Assembly: GCA_041391725.1 (NCBI GenBank)
Contig: JAWKNL010000001.1
Coordinates: 1-64,000 of the forward strand
Length of the DNA: 64,000 nucleotides
Source of the DNA: JAGQVA01 sp041391725
GTDB taxonomy: Bacteria; Bacteroidota; Bacteroidia; J057
Direction of reading: 5' to 3'
Positions within the stretch are counted from its first letter, which is position 1, and every line of letters starts with the position of its first letter. Made by a program: the position numbers and the translations under genes. The notes beneath the pieces are model-generated. The model was not told the DNA's origin and ran no database searches. It was given only the letters and a program-made list of their open reading frames with translations. This document shows positions 38,601 to 45,842 of this stretch, one piece after another.

Positions 38601-40772
38601 AACTTCTATGATATTGTCAGGTTTTTCGACGAGGCGCTTGAGATCTTTTACATTCTGAATATTTCCATCCAATACAAATCTTATCACAGGAATCAGCAGC
38701 ACGAGGACAACAGGAATAACGATAGCCATTCGTACCCATGCGCGCATCCCCATCAACGGCATACCACCCCTGAAAATCATCTTTCGCCAGGAGTCGGGCA
38801 TGGGCATACCCGATATCGGGGTATTGTCAGTTGATTTTAGTTCGCGCAGCACCACTACATCCGTGATCTCCTGTCTTTCAACCATTTCCTCCATCTGCTC
38901 ACCTACCTTCATTTTTTCTCTCAGGGAGGAAGGATTCATTTTCCAGTGCTGGACAGTCAGGTTTTTATGATACTCTTCGGCTGCAAACGTACCGACTGGG
39001 GGAGGATTAAATTCGAGCACCCTTATAATTGCCTGCCGTATCTCCTTTTCCTGTTCGGAGTTTAGTCTGGAGATTAGTTCGAGCCTGATATCGTCGGGAA
39101 TCAATCCGGAGCGAAACCAGGGGATATGGATCATTTTGAGCATATTCTGCTCAGTGAGCAGAGGTGGCGTTACAAATCCATTTAGTTCCAGTGTTTTTCC
39201 GATAAAGAGGGTGAGATCCCACTGAAGTTCAGGATAAACGGCACAGGCGCATAGCCAGAGGAAAAGATCATTGCCGAGATAGGTTTCCAGTTCTTCTGTT
39301 GTAGCTCCGTTTTCATAATCGGGTGCAGGCGAGAAAAGTGTTTTTCTCCACTCACTCAGGCGGCGCGGCGTGTCAGCGGAAAAAGTGTCGAGCAGAACAG
39401 ACAACGCCTGGGTAGTTGCAGGAAGCAGGTGAAAATAAGTAGAAATTCGCACTTCCTGAAGGCTCCAGTCGGCTGGGGCTACCGGGGAAAGTACTGCGCG
39501 GTCTTTCCAGTCTAGAAAATCAAATGCATCCTGATTGAGGTCACCGGTCACTGCATCGAGCAGGTGCTCCCCATCGCCAAAGATAATGACCCGGTGCCCG
39601 GGATGCCTGACCTGAAGTTCGCGAAGGTAGATCGGTTTTTCATCCATTTCCTTCCAGAACATTCTGAAATCTCCCTGAAAATAATACAGATCAATATAGA
39701 TATCCTGTGCCTGTAGCTGATAGGCCAGGGTCTCAAAGTACCGCGCCTGGTGGTCTTTGAAATTTCTTCTGTCGATCAGAATGAGGTATTCGGAGGGGCG
39801 GGAGCCCGGCGTGAATTTGAAAGCAGGAAACCCGCCGGAGGACAGCGTGGCATCAATCGTAGCGGGCATGTCGAGTACCAGCAATTCGCTTTCCTGGCGC
39901 TGGCGCATATGGGTAGCCGCCCTGAAAATGTCTGTTATGGAAAATATGCTGATCTCATGGGGAAACTGCAACAGCCAGTGATAGGGGCCATCTGTACTTT
40001 TTTCTCTGGAAAGGGAAAGCGACCGGCGATTGCGAAGGTATAATTCATAAAAAAACAGCCCAAACAACAGCAGAAGTGCGAGTGCCAGGCGAAGAAAAGG
40101 GTAAAACCTGGCAAACCGCGAAGTATGCAGTCTGTTAAGGTCATAATGGAGGGGCGGACTAATATTGAGGGGTAAAAGTTGCCGGGAGGAAGAAGGATCC
40201 TGAATTTCCACTACTTTACAAAACTGATCCTGACAACCTTTTTGTGTCTGAATATCGAGACATACTCGGTATTCCTGATAATCATCTGAGGTGCCGGGAG
40301 CGGGATATGAGAAGGTGGGATCCGAAAGATTAATTTCTGTTTTGTTGTCGTCGCCCATATTCCAGGTCCAGGAGGCGATAGCATCTCCGGTACCCACGAT
40401 ACTGGTATCATTAAAGGCAACTTTTTGCCTGTCATTGGGATCTGGAAAGTAAAAGTCAAAACTGGTCTGACAGGTTTTGGGGGTAGATATATGTACCAGT
40501 TGCCGGCTGGCAGCAATGCAGCCCATGTCATTTACGATCTGAAGGGAGACATCATAAGTACCTGTATCGCCATAAAAAATGGTGGGAGACACCGAATCTG
40601 TAAGGGTTTGTCCGTTGCCAAAATCCCAGATACGATGGCTGGCGGTATCTGTGGTTGCATTTTTGAAGGAAACCGAGATAGCGCCGCCTTCCTTGATAGA
40701 TACTTTGTAAGTAAAGCTGGTATTTTCAAGGTCGTCGCAAAATTGTTTTCGGCCCAGCAGGGCATTGAGCAT
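35610..40772 (-). CDS. Giant membrane protein: PKD, vWA-like, TPR, WD40 and WG repeats (main part)
   Basis: This frame has 1720 codons, but the true N-terminus lies upstream (see 40781-41284); sequence before Met 40772 in this frame continues as a membrane segment (WLFLSLSLLVSGFFFYLIYSGY). In order it has: two PKD-like domains (RIWDFGNGQTLTDSVSPTIFY and WTWNMGDDNK, residues about 20-190); a membrane helix (FLRLALALLLLFGLFFYEL, about 218-236); a vWA-like domain (YLILIDRRNFKDHQ, VIIFGDGEHLLDA, then W-x-x-R-x-VLSP, about 275-470); a third membrane helix (MAIVIPVVLVLLIPVIRFVL, about 690); TPR repeats (about 740-810); at least five WD40 blades (GHEHPVNAVSISPNGQYIVTG, about 830-1080); and WG repeats to the end (KWGFIDERGNVVVPLIF). 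It is the last gene of an operon with a MoxR ATPase and a CHAT protein. It probably senses a signal and docks with the ATPase. Confidence 0.85.
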   Translation of the reverse strand: MLNALLGRKQFCDDLENTSFTYKVSIKEGGAISVSFKNATTDTASHRIWDFGNGQTLTDSVSPTIFYGDTGTYDVSLQIVNDMGCIAASRQLVHISTPKTCQTSFDFYFPDPNDRQKVAFNDTSIVGTGDAIASWTWNMGDDNKTEINLSDPTFSYPAPGTSDDYQEYRVCLDIQTQKGCQDQFCKVVEIQDPSSSRQLLPLNISPPLHYDLNRLHTSRFARFYPFLRLALALLLLFGLFFYELYLRNRRSLSLSREKSTDGPYHWLLQFPHEISIFSITDIFRAATHMRQRQESELLVLDMPATIDATLSSGGFPAFKFTPGSRPSEYLILIDRRNFKDHQARYFETLAYQLQAQDIYIDLYYFQGDFRMFWKEMDEKPIYLRELQVRHPGHRVIIFGDGEHLLDAVTGDLNQDAFDFLDWKDRAVLSPVAPADWSLQEVRISTYFHLLPATTQALSVLLDTFSADTPRRLSEWRKTLFSPAPDYENGATTEELETYLGNDLFLWLCACAVYPELQWDLTLFIGKTLELNGFVTPPLLTEQNMLKMIHIPWFRSGLIPDDIRLELISRLNSEQEKEIRQAIIRVLEFNPPPVGTFAAEEYHKNLTVQHWKMNPSSLREKMKVGEQMEEMVERQEITDVVVLRELKSTDNTPISGMPMPDSWRKMIFRGGMPLMGMRAWVRMAIVIPVVLVLLIPVIRFVLDGNIQNVKDLKRLVEKPDNIIEVQGNYYKLDNASDSAYYLGFLGLQSYDQQDYGSAYNAFSEAIRLDRLNPVYYYHRGLANYHLTRNNKVDSLLQDSYNDFVRANSLLPLFTSNTQYSRDTIVLLPDMDEGILDPSGNLVVSAKANRIRVFKKDSMKLLREFNQNSPVTAMKIFSDGQTLITANGNRASLWNIGTGEKIGDLTGHEHPVNAVSISPNGQYIVTGADDNLAIIWSRNTLRPIRYLEYIHTGPILDVSFSPDNRFVVTASADSTAAIWNRNTGEFVQFLAGQEEPVISASFSPDSRLVMTAAANGSIFIWNFKGEAVEQKRIFGETLSQALFSPDGSMVVTSGERNDHSVRMVHFLNYRDDNPILSIRIPGFKSDQFNPGTISYSPDKYLMMLSVGGMGYVSYRFASKTFTSSPFKRYCLLNAAVLSYEKEEFAFAANRFNELVRQDSLHIDSRYGRAVSNIYLAGEAAYFDSARCAESIIDLESIIKVRPEYFDSRKALLPLLFQIYSMHKPGNNPIDQLCAFTDKVDPGSCSLLRYDEIRPFSEGFAAVREKELWGYINERRQLVIPFELLEPTPFQNHMALVMSLRYKRYVFIDTLGNLVFDIVRTPSEEYRAVREANSHLWGFIDKETYQMVIQPQYTSVENFYRGYAKVEKSIYGRSMYGFIDKTGSEENFGGIRYQKITGNFKDESLLLAELAGGTTMQIPYLPPGMVMKEQLENKSNFEVENNQLSNSSLPFTLVGSLSNGLIRATQNGKFGFVSPNVQAQQTQNTPSGDPGYTVVINFQYESAYDFSFERAAVKRPGGKWGFIDVLGKAVIDFEYETVEYFTQKEDGKILSMVSKQGQQYYIDRTGTCVPYLKFGCPAPELRTQVKSETFTIPTSGYIVFRESDKWGIRTPEGKVVTPAVYENQINFTESRARVMREGKWGFIDERGNVVVPLIFGGASDYSDGLAAVMKDGLWGYIKQDGTVQIEFRFDTPGQFIKGWTIVREGKVSYKIDRLGNRIADRKK

Positions 40773-40780
40773 GTAGCGGC

Positions 40781-41284
40781 TTATATAGGTGGGGTATCTG
40801 GATGGATCATTGGTAAGCTGATATTTCTCAAAGTACCTGCCGATATTAGTATTGGGCCCCGATCCCAGAAATGCAGTATAGCCGGAATAGATGAGATAAA
40901 AGAAAAATCCGGAAACAAGGAGCGATAGACTGAGGAATAGCCACCGGTTGGCACTGATGGGTTTACGGGTTTTACGCTTTTTCTTTTGCTTTTGTCTGTT
41001 GTCTCTGTTTGTTTGATCTGGCCAAGTACTTTCAGTTCAATATCTTCAACAATGGTAAAATAGGAGTCGAAGAAGCGGTAGAATCGGGCCTGATCTCTGT
41101 CATTTTTTGCAAAAAGCGGTGCAAGAATCGTTTTAAGCGTTTCTGCTGGTGTATCAGCGTCGAGCTGATTGAGTACAGTATGCACCTGAATATAAGTATG
41201 CACCCCTACCGGAAAACCGTTTTCACGCAGTTTTTCGATAAAATCCTCAAAAGGGAAAAAGGTGTTATTTAATTCGGTGCTCAT
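40781..41284 (-). CDS. N-terminal CoxE-like segment of the giant protein, separated by one frameshift
   Basis: From Met 41284 about 102 codons are in frame with the rest of the gene; after that this frame runs on without meaning to 40781. The real part (FEDFIEKLRENGFPVGVHTYIQV, then FAKNDRDQARFYRFFDSYF) has the pattern of the N-terminal domain of CoxE-type vWA proteins that work with MoxR ATPases. The T run at 40978-40982 (AAAAA on the coding strand) needs one more base to continue into KKRKTRKPISANRWLFLSLS and the first membrane helix. The start lies 8 bases after the MoxR stop. A consensus deletion is the simplest reading; -1 slippage on the A-rich stretch is an alternative. The repaired protein has about 1,890 residues. 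Confidence 0.75.
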   Translation of the reverse strand: MSTELNNTFFPFEDFIEKLRENGFPVGVHTYIQVHTVLNQLDADTPAETLKTILAPLFAKNDRDQARFYRFFDSYFTIVEDIELKVLGQIKQTETTDKSKRKSVKPVNPSVPTGGYSSVYRSLFPDFSFISSIPAILHFWDRGPILISAGTLRNISLPMIHPDTPPI

Positions 41285-41292
41285 AATTGGTT

Positions 41293-42228
41293 TCAGGAAA
41301 GACCCCTTTTCAATTTTTCAAGGTCTTCTTTATTTTTTGCGAGAATAGAGTAGCTCATGGCGAGTTTGCTGATTTGTGCTTCTATATCGGATTGAATATC
41401 AATGTCGTGGCGATCGAGGATATGGATCCATGCAAGTAGCTCGGCGGTTGCGGGCAGTTTTCTGAGGCCTTTATTTTTCCTGATTTCCATAAAGTGGTTG
41501 ATCGCATCAGTGAGCATCTTTCCGCGAAATTTGTCGCTGAGCTGCAACCGGTTGGAAATGATTTTTTCGAGTGTGTCCTTATCCGGGAACGGGATATGAT
41601 AGTAAACCACACGCCGCAGAAATGCGTCGGGGAGGTTCTTTTCGGAGTTGCTGGTAAGAATCAGGATGGGGCGGTTGGGTTTATTGGCTTCAAAGAAATC
41701 GCCGGTTTCTTTGACAAGGAAATTCATATTTTCCAGTTCGTTGAGGATATCGTTGGGGAGGTCGCGGGGCGCTTTATCTACTTCATCGATAAGCACTACG
41801 GCGCGTTTGTCTTTCGACTCTATAATGGCCTGACCCATGGCCTCGAAAGTGATATACTCCCGGATATCGATTTTTCCTTTATCGCGTAGTTGCGCTTCGT
41901 GGAAATGACCGAGAGAATCGTAACGGTAAAAAAGGTCACGTGCGGTGGAGGTGGTTTTTGTATGGAAGACCTTCGGATTACCCAGACCAAGTTCATGGGC
42001 AATACTATATGCAAGGCGGGTTTTTCCTGTGCCGGGTTCGCCGGTAAGAAGGAGAGGCTGCCCGAGTGCGATAGCGACATTGACCGCATCGCGGAGAGCG
42101 GGAGCCGCTACATAACCTTCAGGATTTTCCATCCGGGTAATTTTCTCAAACTCGGGCAGGGAAATATTCCTGTCCTTTATCGTTGAGCCATCTCCTTTGT
42201 AGATTTCGAAATTTTGATTGTCTGGCAT
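41293..42228 (-). CDS. MoxR-family AAA+ ATPase
   Basis: A 311-residue AAA+ ATPase. Walker A GEPGTGKT is at residues 63-70, Walker B VVLIDEVD at 144-151, sensor 1 ILTSNSE at 190-196, and the arginine-containing FLRRVVYYHIPFPD follows. The C-terminal helical lid is complete. MoxR proteins act as chaperones that insert cofactors or remodel vWA-domain partners. Here the partner is probably the next gene product, which begins 8 bases downstream and has CoxE-like and vWA-like regions. Upstream the CHAT gene ends 20 bases away, so all three form one operon. This three-part arrangement is typical of predicted MoxR/vWA conflict systems rather than of metabolic MoxR-CoxE pairs. Confidence 0.93.
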   Translation of the reverse strand: MPDNQNFEIYKGDGSTIKDRNISLPEFEKITRMENPEGYVAAPALRDAVNVAIALGQPLLLTGEPGTGKTRLAYSIAHELGLGNPKVFHTKTTSTARDLFYRYDSLGHFHEAQLRDKGKIDIREYITFEAMGQAIIESKDKRAVVLIDEVDKAPRDLPNDILNELENMNFLVKETGDFFEANKPNRPILILTSNSEKNLPDAFLRRVVYYHIPFPDKDTLEKIISNRLQLSDKFRGKMLTDAINHFMEIRKNKGLRKLPATAELLAWIHILDRHDIDIQSDIEAQISKLAMSYSILAKNKEDLEKLKRGLS

Positions 42229-42248
42229 AACCGTTACATTTTGAGGTT

Positions 42249-43766
42249 CTACATTTCCTGAAGGGCGTATTTATTTCGTATCGAATTTACAGCTTGTTTT
42301 AAAAACTGCTCAACTTTCGCCATGACCAGCCCTTCTCTGACAGCCATGTCTTCATTAAAAATCTGGTCGGGCAGGCTTTGGAAATCATCGATTTCTGCGA
42401 GATTGGTTTCAATCAGCCAATCCTCGATATGGGGTTTTCGCACTTTGTGCAGTTCTGTAAGCAGTACACAGTTTTGTTTCAGGTTATTGGCGATTTCATG
42501 AAGTTCTGCTACAATTTTACTTTTATAGTATTGGGAGGAAAATAATTTGCTTACAAAATTGCCTTCCTTTACATCTTCGGAGTAGAGGACGTTGATAAAA
42601 ATAACAAACTGCGGTGCTTCGGGATTGTCGTTTACCACATTCCAGAAGTTTCCAATATACCATTTAATGAGACTTGACGTAGATTTATCCCAGTATTCGG
42701 CGGGTATATTGTGCTGCATAATAATCGCATCCTGACCTGAAACCGCAGTTTGGTTCATCAGGTCGCGGGCCGAGAGTTTTTCCACCGGCTTACCGGCCCA
42801 GTTTAGTCCTTCAAAATGCTCTGCAATACGCACTTTGAGCAGCGTTTCGAGGTCACCTTTGAAAGGCCAGTTTTTGATTTCTACCGGGCGGATATACCTT
42901 TTTTTACTCCCGATATATTCATAACTAAACCGGGTGATCAGGCTTTCATGTTTTTCATCGCGGTGGCCATGTATGATATATATTTTGGGCTGACTGAGCC
43001 GGGTCTGTACGTGGCTGGAGACAAACTCATCATTTTGCTGGTAGCGGTTGCAAAGGATATGAGCGTATTTCCCGATCTTAATATCCTCAACCTGAAACTC
43101 AGACTGGCGGGACGGGTTGATCCTGTATTCGGTTGGAGGATCGGAGTAAATATCCCACGGATAGGCGGTGGGTTCCGAATCCAGTTCGTCGAGATAGAGA
43201 CTTCGGAAATTTTTTACTCCTGTGAGGGTAAGGATTTCTGCGCTGGCATCGGTAAAAGATTTTTGGATGGATGCATAACCTCCGATTCCCTTGTAAAAGC
43301 GAATGGCAAAGCGCTGGGCGATGTCGTCGTTGATTTTTTCAGAGGTAGCGATAACCGAAGGAATTCCCGCAGCGCGGAGGTCCTGCGCCTGGTTTTTGGT
43401 GGAGCAGCCATTGAGAAATACCAGTTGCAGGCCGGGTTGATTGGCGAGGAACTGGGCGAAACCGTCAGAACTGGCAATCTGGACTGAGTTATTTTCCGAT
43501 TCCAGGAGCAGTTGGTAGCTGTCTGCGTGTCCTCCGTAGTGAAATATACTAATTCGGCCACTGTATTCCGGATCCTGAAAGACGTCCACAATGTCGGCCA
43601 GAGTGGCGTTGGCTCTTTCGACAATATCGAGGGCTTTTGCCTGTTTGGCGGCGGACAACGCGGTTCTTATTCCGCGCAATTCTTGCGCAAGACCTCTCAG
43701 GTATCGGGCGGAATCCACCTGATCATTGGCAAAGGCGAGGAATATGACCGGTCTTCGGTCGGGCAT
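42249..43766 (-). CDS. CHAT-domain caspase-like protein with iSTAND-like middle domain
   Basis: A 505-residue cytosolic protein. Residues 1-190 are a CHAT domain of the caspase/separase clan: the catalytic His is in ISIFHYGGH (His80) and the Cys in LVFLNGC (Cys121), with the helix after it (STKNQAQDLRAAGIPSVIAT) typical of CHAT. Residues about 225-420 have YAHILCNRYQQNDEF followed by KIYIIHGHRDEKHESLITRF, which resembles the inactive STAND (iSTAND) domain seen beside effectors in conflict systems; the P-loop glycine-lysine is absent. It is first in the operon with the MoxR ATPase and the giant vWA-like protein. It probably cleaves a protein target when the complex is triggered. Family assignment of the middle domain is from memory of its pattern. 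Confidence 0.82.
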   Translation of the reverse strand: MPDRRPVIFLAFANDQVDSARYLRGLAQELRGIRTALSAAKQAKALDIVERANATLADIVDVFQDPEYSGRISIFHYGGHADSYQLLLESENNSVQIASSDGFAQFLANQPGLQLVFLNGCSTKNQAQDLRAAGIPSVIATSEKINDDIAQRFAIRFYKGIGGYASIQKSFTDASAEILTLTGVKNFRSLYLDELDSEPTAYPWDIYSDPPTEYRINPSRQSEFQVEDIKIGKYAHILCNRYQQNDEFVSSHVQTRLSQPKIYIIHGHRDEKHESLITRFSYEYIGSKKRYIRPVEIKNWPFKGDLETLLKVRIAEHFEGLNWAGKPVEKLSARDLMNQTAVSGQDAIIMQHNIPAEYWDKSTSSLIKWYIGNFWNVVNDNPEAPQFVIFINVLYSEDVKEGNFVSKLFSSQYYKSKIVAELHEIANNLKQNCVLLTELHKVRKPHIEDWLIETNLAEIDDFQSLPDQIFNEDMAVREGLVMAKVEQFLKQAVNSIRNKYALQEM

Positions 43767-43878
43767 CAGGAAAAATAGCGATAAAAGGTATTATGGCCGA
43801 ATATTTCAACAACGCGGTAAATTAAAAATTATGCATCATTATTAATAATTTTTTCAATGATCCTTAACCTTGCATGAA

Positions 43879-45747
43879 TCAGATTATGCCATGAAGTGGC
43901 CCTCCTTTTGCTGCAAGCTGATCTACTTTTCGAGTGATTTCCTGATCTTCGACAAGCGGAGGTGCATGATGAGGTTTGATTCTCGCATCGATGATTAATG
44001 CTCCATGGCAACCCCAGTGTTTATGATCGGTAAAACTTAATACACCGTATATATCATGTGACGGATTGGATCGGGTGAAGGTAACCCAGAGGAAATTATT
44101 GAGGGTTTTGGCGGCAAATGCACTTTCGTCCACCAACACGATAAGCGGGAGGTCATTGGGGACAGGTACATTTTCCATAAACTTTGCGAAGGTCAGCGCC
44201 TGCTGTTCACCGGTTTGGGCGTCTGAAAAGCGGGGCGCCTGTACAACCATTACACCGGGCATGGCAATCTTAGGATTTGAGAATCCTTCGGGGAGAGTAA
44301 GTTTGGGCGGAATTTCGGTAAGGAGGTTTCGAATAGGTTCACCTGCTGCGGCAATGACCACTTTGGAGCCGGCATTGAGGCCTGTTCCCGAATAATCAAG
44401 CGTATCTATGGTAGTACGGGTTTGAAAATGGAGATCTCTTCGCCAGTCAGCTCTTTCGAGCACATGGCGGAAAAATGCCGGGAGGTCGTGGATATCAAGT
44501 CGTGTGGCATCTTCCTTTGCCACAATCATCAGGTATTTGGCGAGGGAGGCCTGGTTAAATCCCAGAACGGCATTGGCGATGGTAAGAAGTTCGCGCGGTT
44601 CGCGTTGCTGGTAGGGTACGTATCGCTCGCTTCCTATGGCAAGTAAAAGCGGGTGTACACCTGCGGCATCAACTGCATGCATAGCGTGCAACCCGTTGAC
44701 GGAGACCGGAACCATGGCCTCTGTAACCTCGTGAATCAGATGCCCAAAACTTGTGTCTTCCTGAGGGGGCCTGCCTACAACGGTAAGGGGCCAGATGGCG
44801 TTTTTGCGGTGGAAGACAGCGGTTACCTTCATCACCGGAAATTCGTGTTTCAGGCTGTAATAACCCAGGTGGTCGCCAAAGGGGCCTTCCGGTTTGGTCA
44901 TGGTGGGGTCGATTTCCCCGACAATGCAGAAGTCAGCATCGGAAGAAATGATATGTCCGTCTTTTCGGGTGTAACGAAAATTTCTCCCGGCAAACATACC
45001 TGCAAACATGAGTTCAGACAATCCTTCCGGTAAAGGCATGACGGCTGCGAAGGTATGAGCAGGCGGCCCTCCCACAAAAATGCTGACTTTCAGTTTTTCC
45101 CCTTTCGCACGTGCTTTGGCGTGGTGAATGCCAATTCCCCGCTGTATCTGATAGTGGAGGCCAATTTCATGGTCCTGAATATAATCATTCCCCGAAAGCT
45201 GAATCCGGTACATGCCCAGATTGGATTTCATAACACCCGGGGTATCAGGGTCTTCGGTAAAAACCTGAGGCAGCGTGATATATGCACCGCCGTCCATAGG
45301 CCAGGATTTGAGTTGGGGAAGCTGGCTAATGGTAGTCTGTCTGTATAAAACCGGGGGTTTAGTTACCGATTTTATGGGGAGGGAGCGAATGGCGGTAAAG
45401 GGGGCGGAAAGAAACTTTCCAGGAGTCTTCAGGAAGTTGGTTGGGTCGGCTTTAAGCTGAACCACTTTTTTAACCTGCTGAAGCGTAGAGCGGAAGATAA
45501 ATTCGGTTCTTTCCACAGTGCCGAAAAGGTTGCAGACAGCAGGAAAAGGAGAACCTTTTACCTTTTCAAAGAGCAGCGCAGGACTTTGTGCTGCGTAGGC
45601 TCTGCGCTGGATTTCTGCCAGTTCGAGATGGGGATCCACTTCCTGAGAGATTCTGACCAGGTGGCCGTTTCTTTCGAGATCAAGAACACAATGGTATAGG
45701 CTTTTGTATCGCAAAGCAAAGATATTTTGGTTGCAAATATACAACAA
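43879..45747 (-). CDS. UbiD-family prenyl-FMN-dependent decarboxylase
   Basis: A 612-622-residue (de)carboxylase. The usual start pattern YKSLYHCVLDLERNGHLVRI is preceded by no close Met; a TTG at 45714 is a better-placed start than ATG 45747. The family core MKVSIFVGGPPAHTFAAVMPLPEG and the active-site region TKPEGPFGDHLGYYS are present, as is the C-terminal STDHKHWG-like FTDHKHWGCHGALIID. UbiD enzymes decarboxylate 4-hydroxybenzoate-type aromatics using prenylated FMN. This long type is common in Bacteroidota and may serve menaquinone (futalosine) or ubiquinone-like synthesis; no ubiX is nearby. It is divergent from the Omp28-like gene. Confidence 0.9.
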   Translation of the reverse strand: MLYICNQNIFALRYKSLYHCVLDLERNGHLVRISQEVDPHLELAEIQRRAYAAQSPALLFEKVKGSPFPAVCNLFGTVERTEFIFRSTLQQVKKVVQLKADPTNFLKTPGKFLSAPFTAIRSLPIKSVTKPPVLYRQTTISQLPQLKSWPMDGGAYITLPQVFTEDPDTPGVMKSNLGMYRIQLSGNDYIQDHEIGLHYQIQRGIGIHHAKARAKGEKLKVSIFVGGPPAHTFAAVMPLPEGLSELMFAGMFAGRNFRYTRKDGHIISSDADFCIVGEIDPTMTKPEGPFGDHLGYYSLKHEFPVMKVTAVFHRKNAIWPLTVVGRPPQEDTSFGHLIHEVTEAMVPVSVNGLHAMHAVDAAGVHPLLLAIGSERYVPYQQREPRELLTIANAVLGFNQASLAKYLMIVAKEDATRLDIHDLPAFFRHVLERADWRRDLHFQTRTTIDTLDYSGTGLNAGSKVVIAAAGEPIRNLLTEIPPKLTLPEGFSNPKIAMPGVMVVQAPRFSDAQTGEQQALTFAKFMENVPVPNDLPLIVLVDESAFAAKTLNNFLWVTFTRSNPSHDIYGVLSFTDHKHWGCHGALIIDARIKPHHAPPLVEDQEITRKVDQLAAKGGPLHGII

Positions 45748-45842
45748 AACCGGGCTGGGGCAGGATTGTTTGTGAATAACCCGAATGTCTTCGGTGCGAC
45801 GTTATTGCAGGGCAGGGGGAACTAACTTTAGAAAAAAACACT

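Noticed and set aside
40970..40990. Canonical programmed -1 frameshift site
   Set aside because: The heptamer in frame is A-AAA-AGC, which does not meet X-XXY-YYZ, and no strong downstream pseudoknot is evident.
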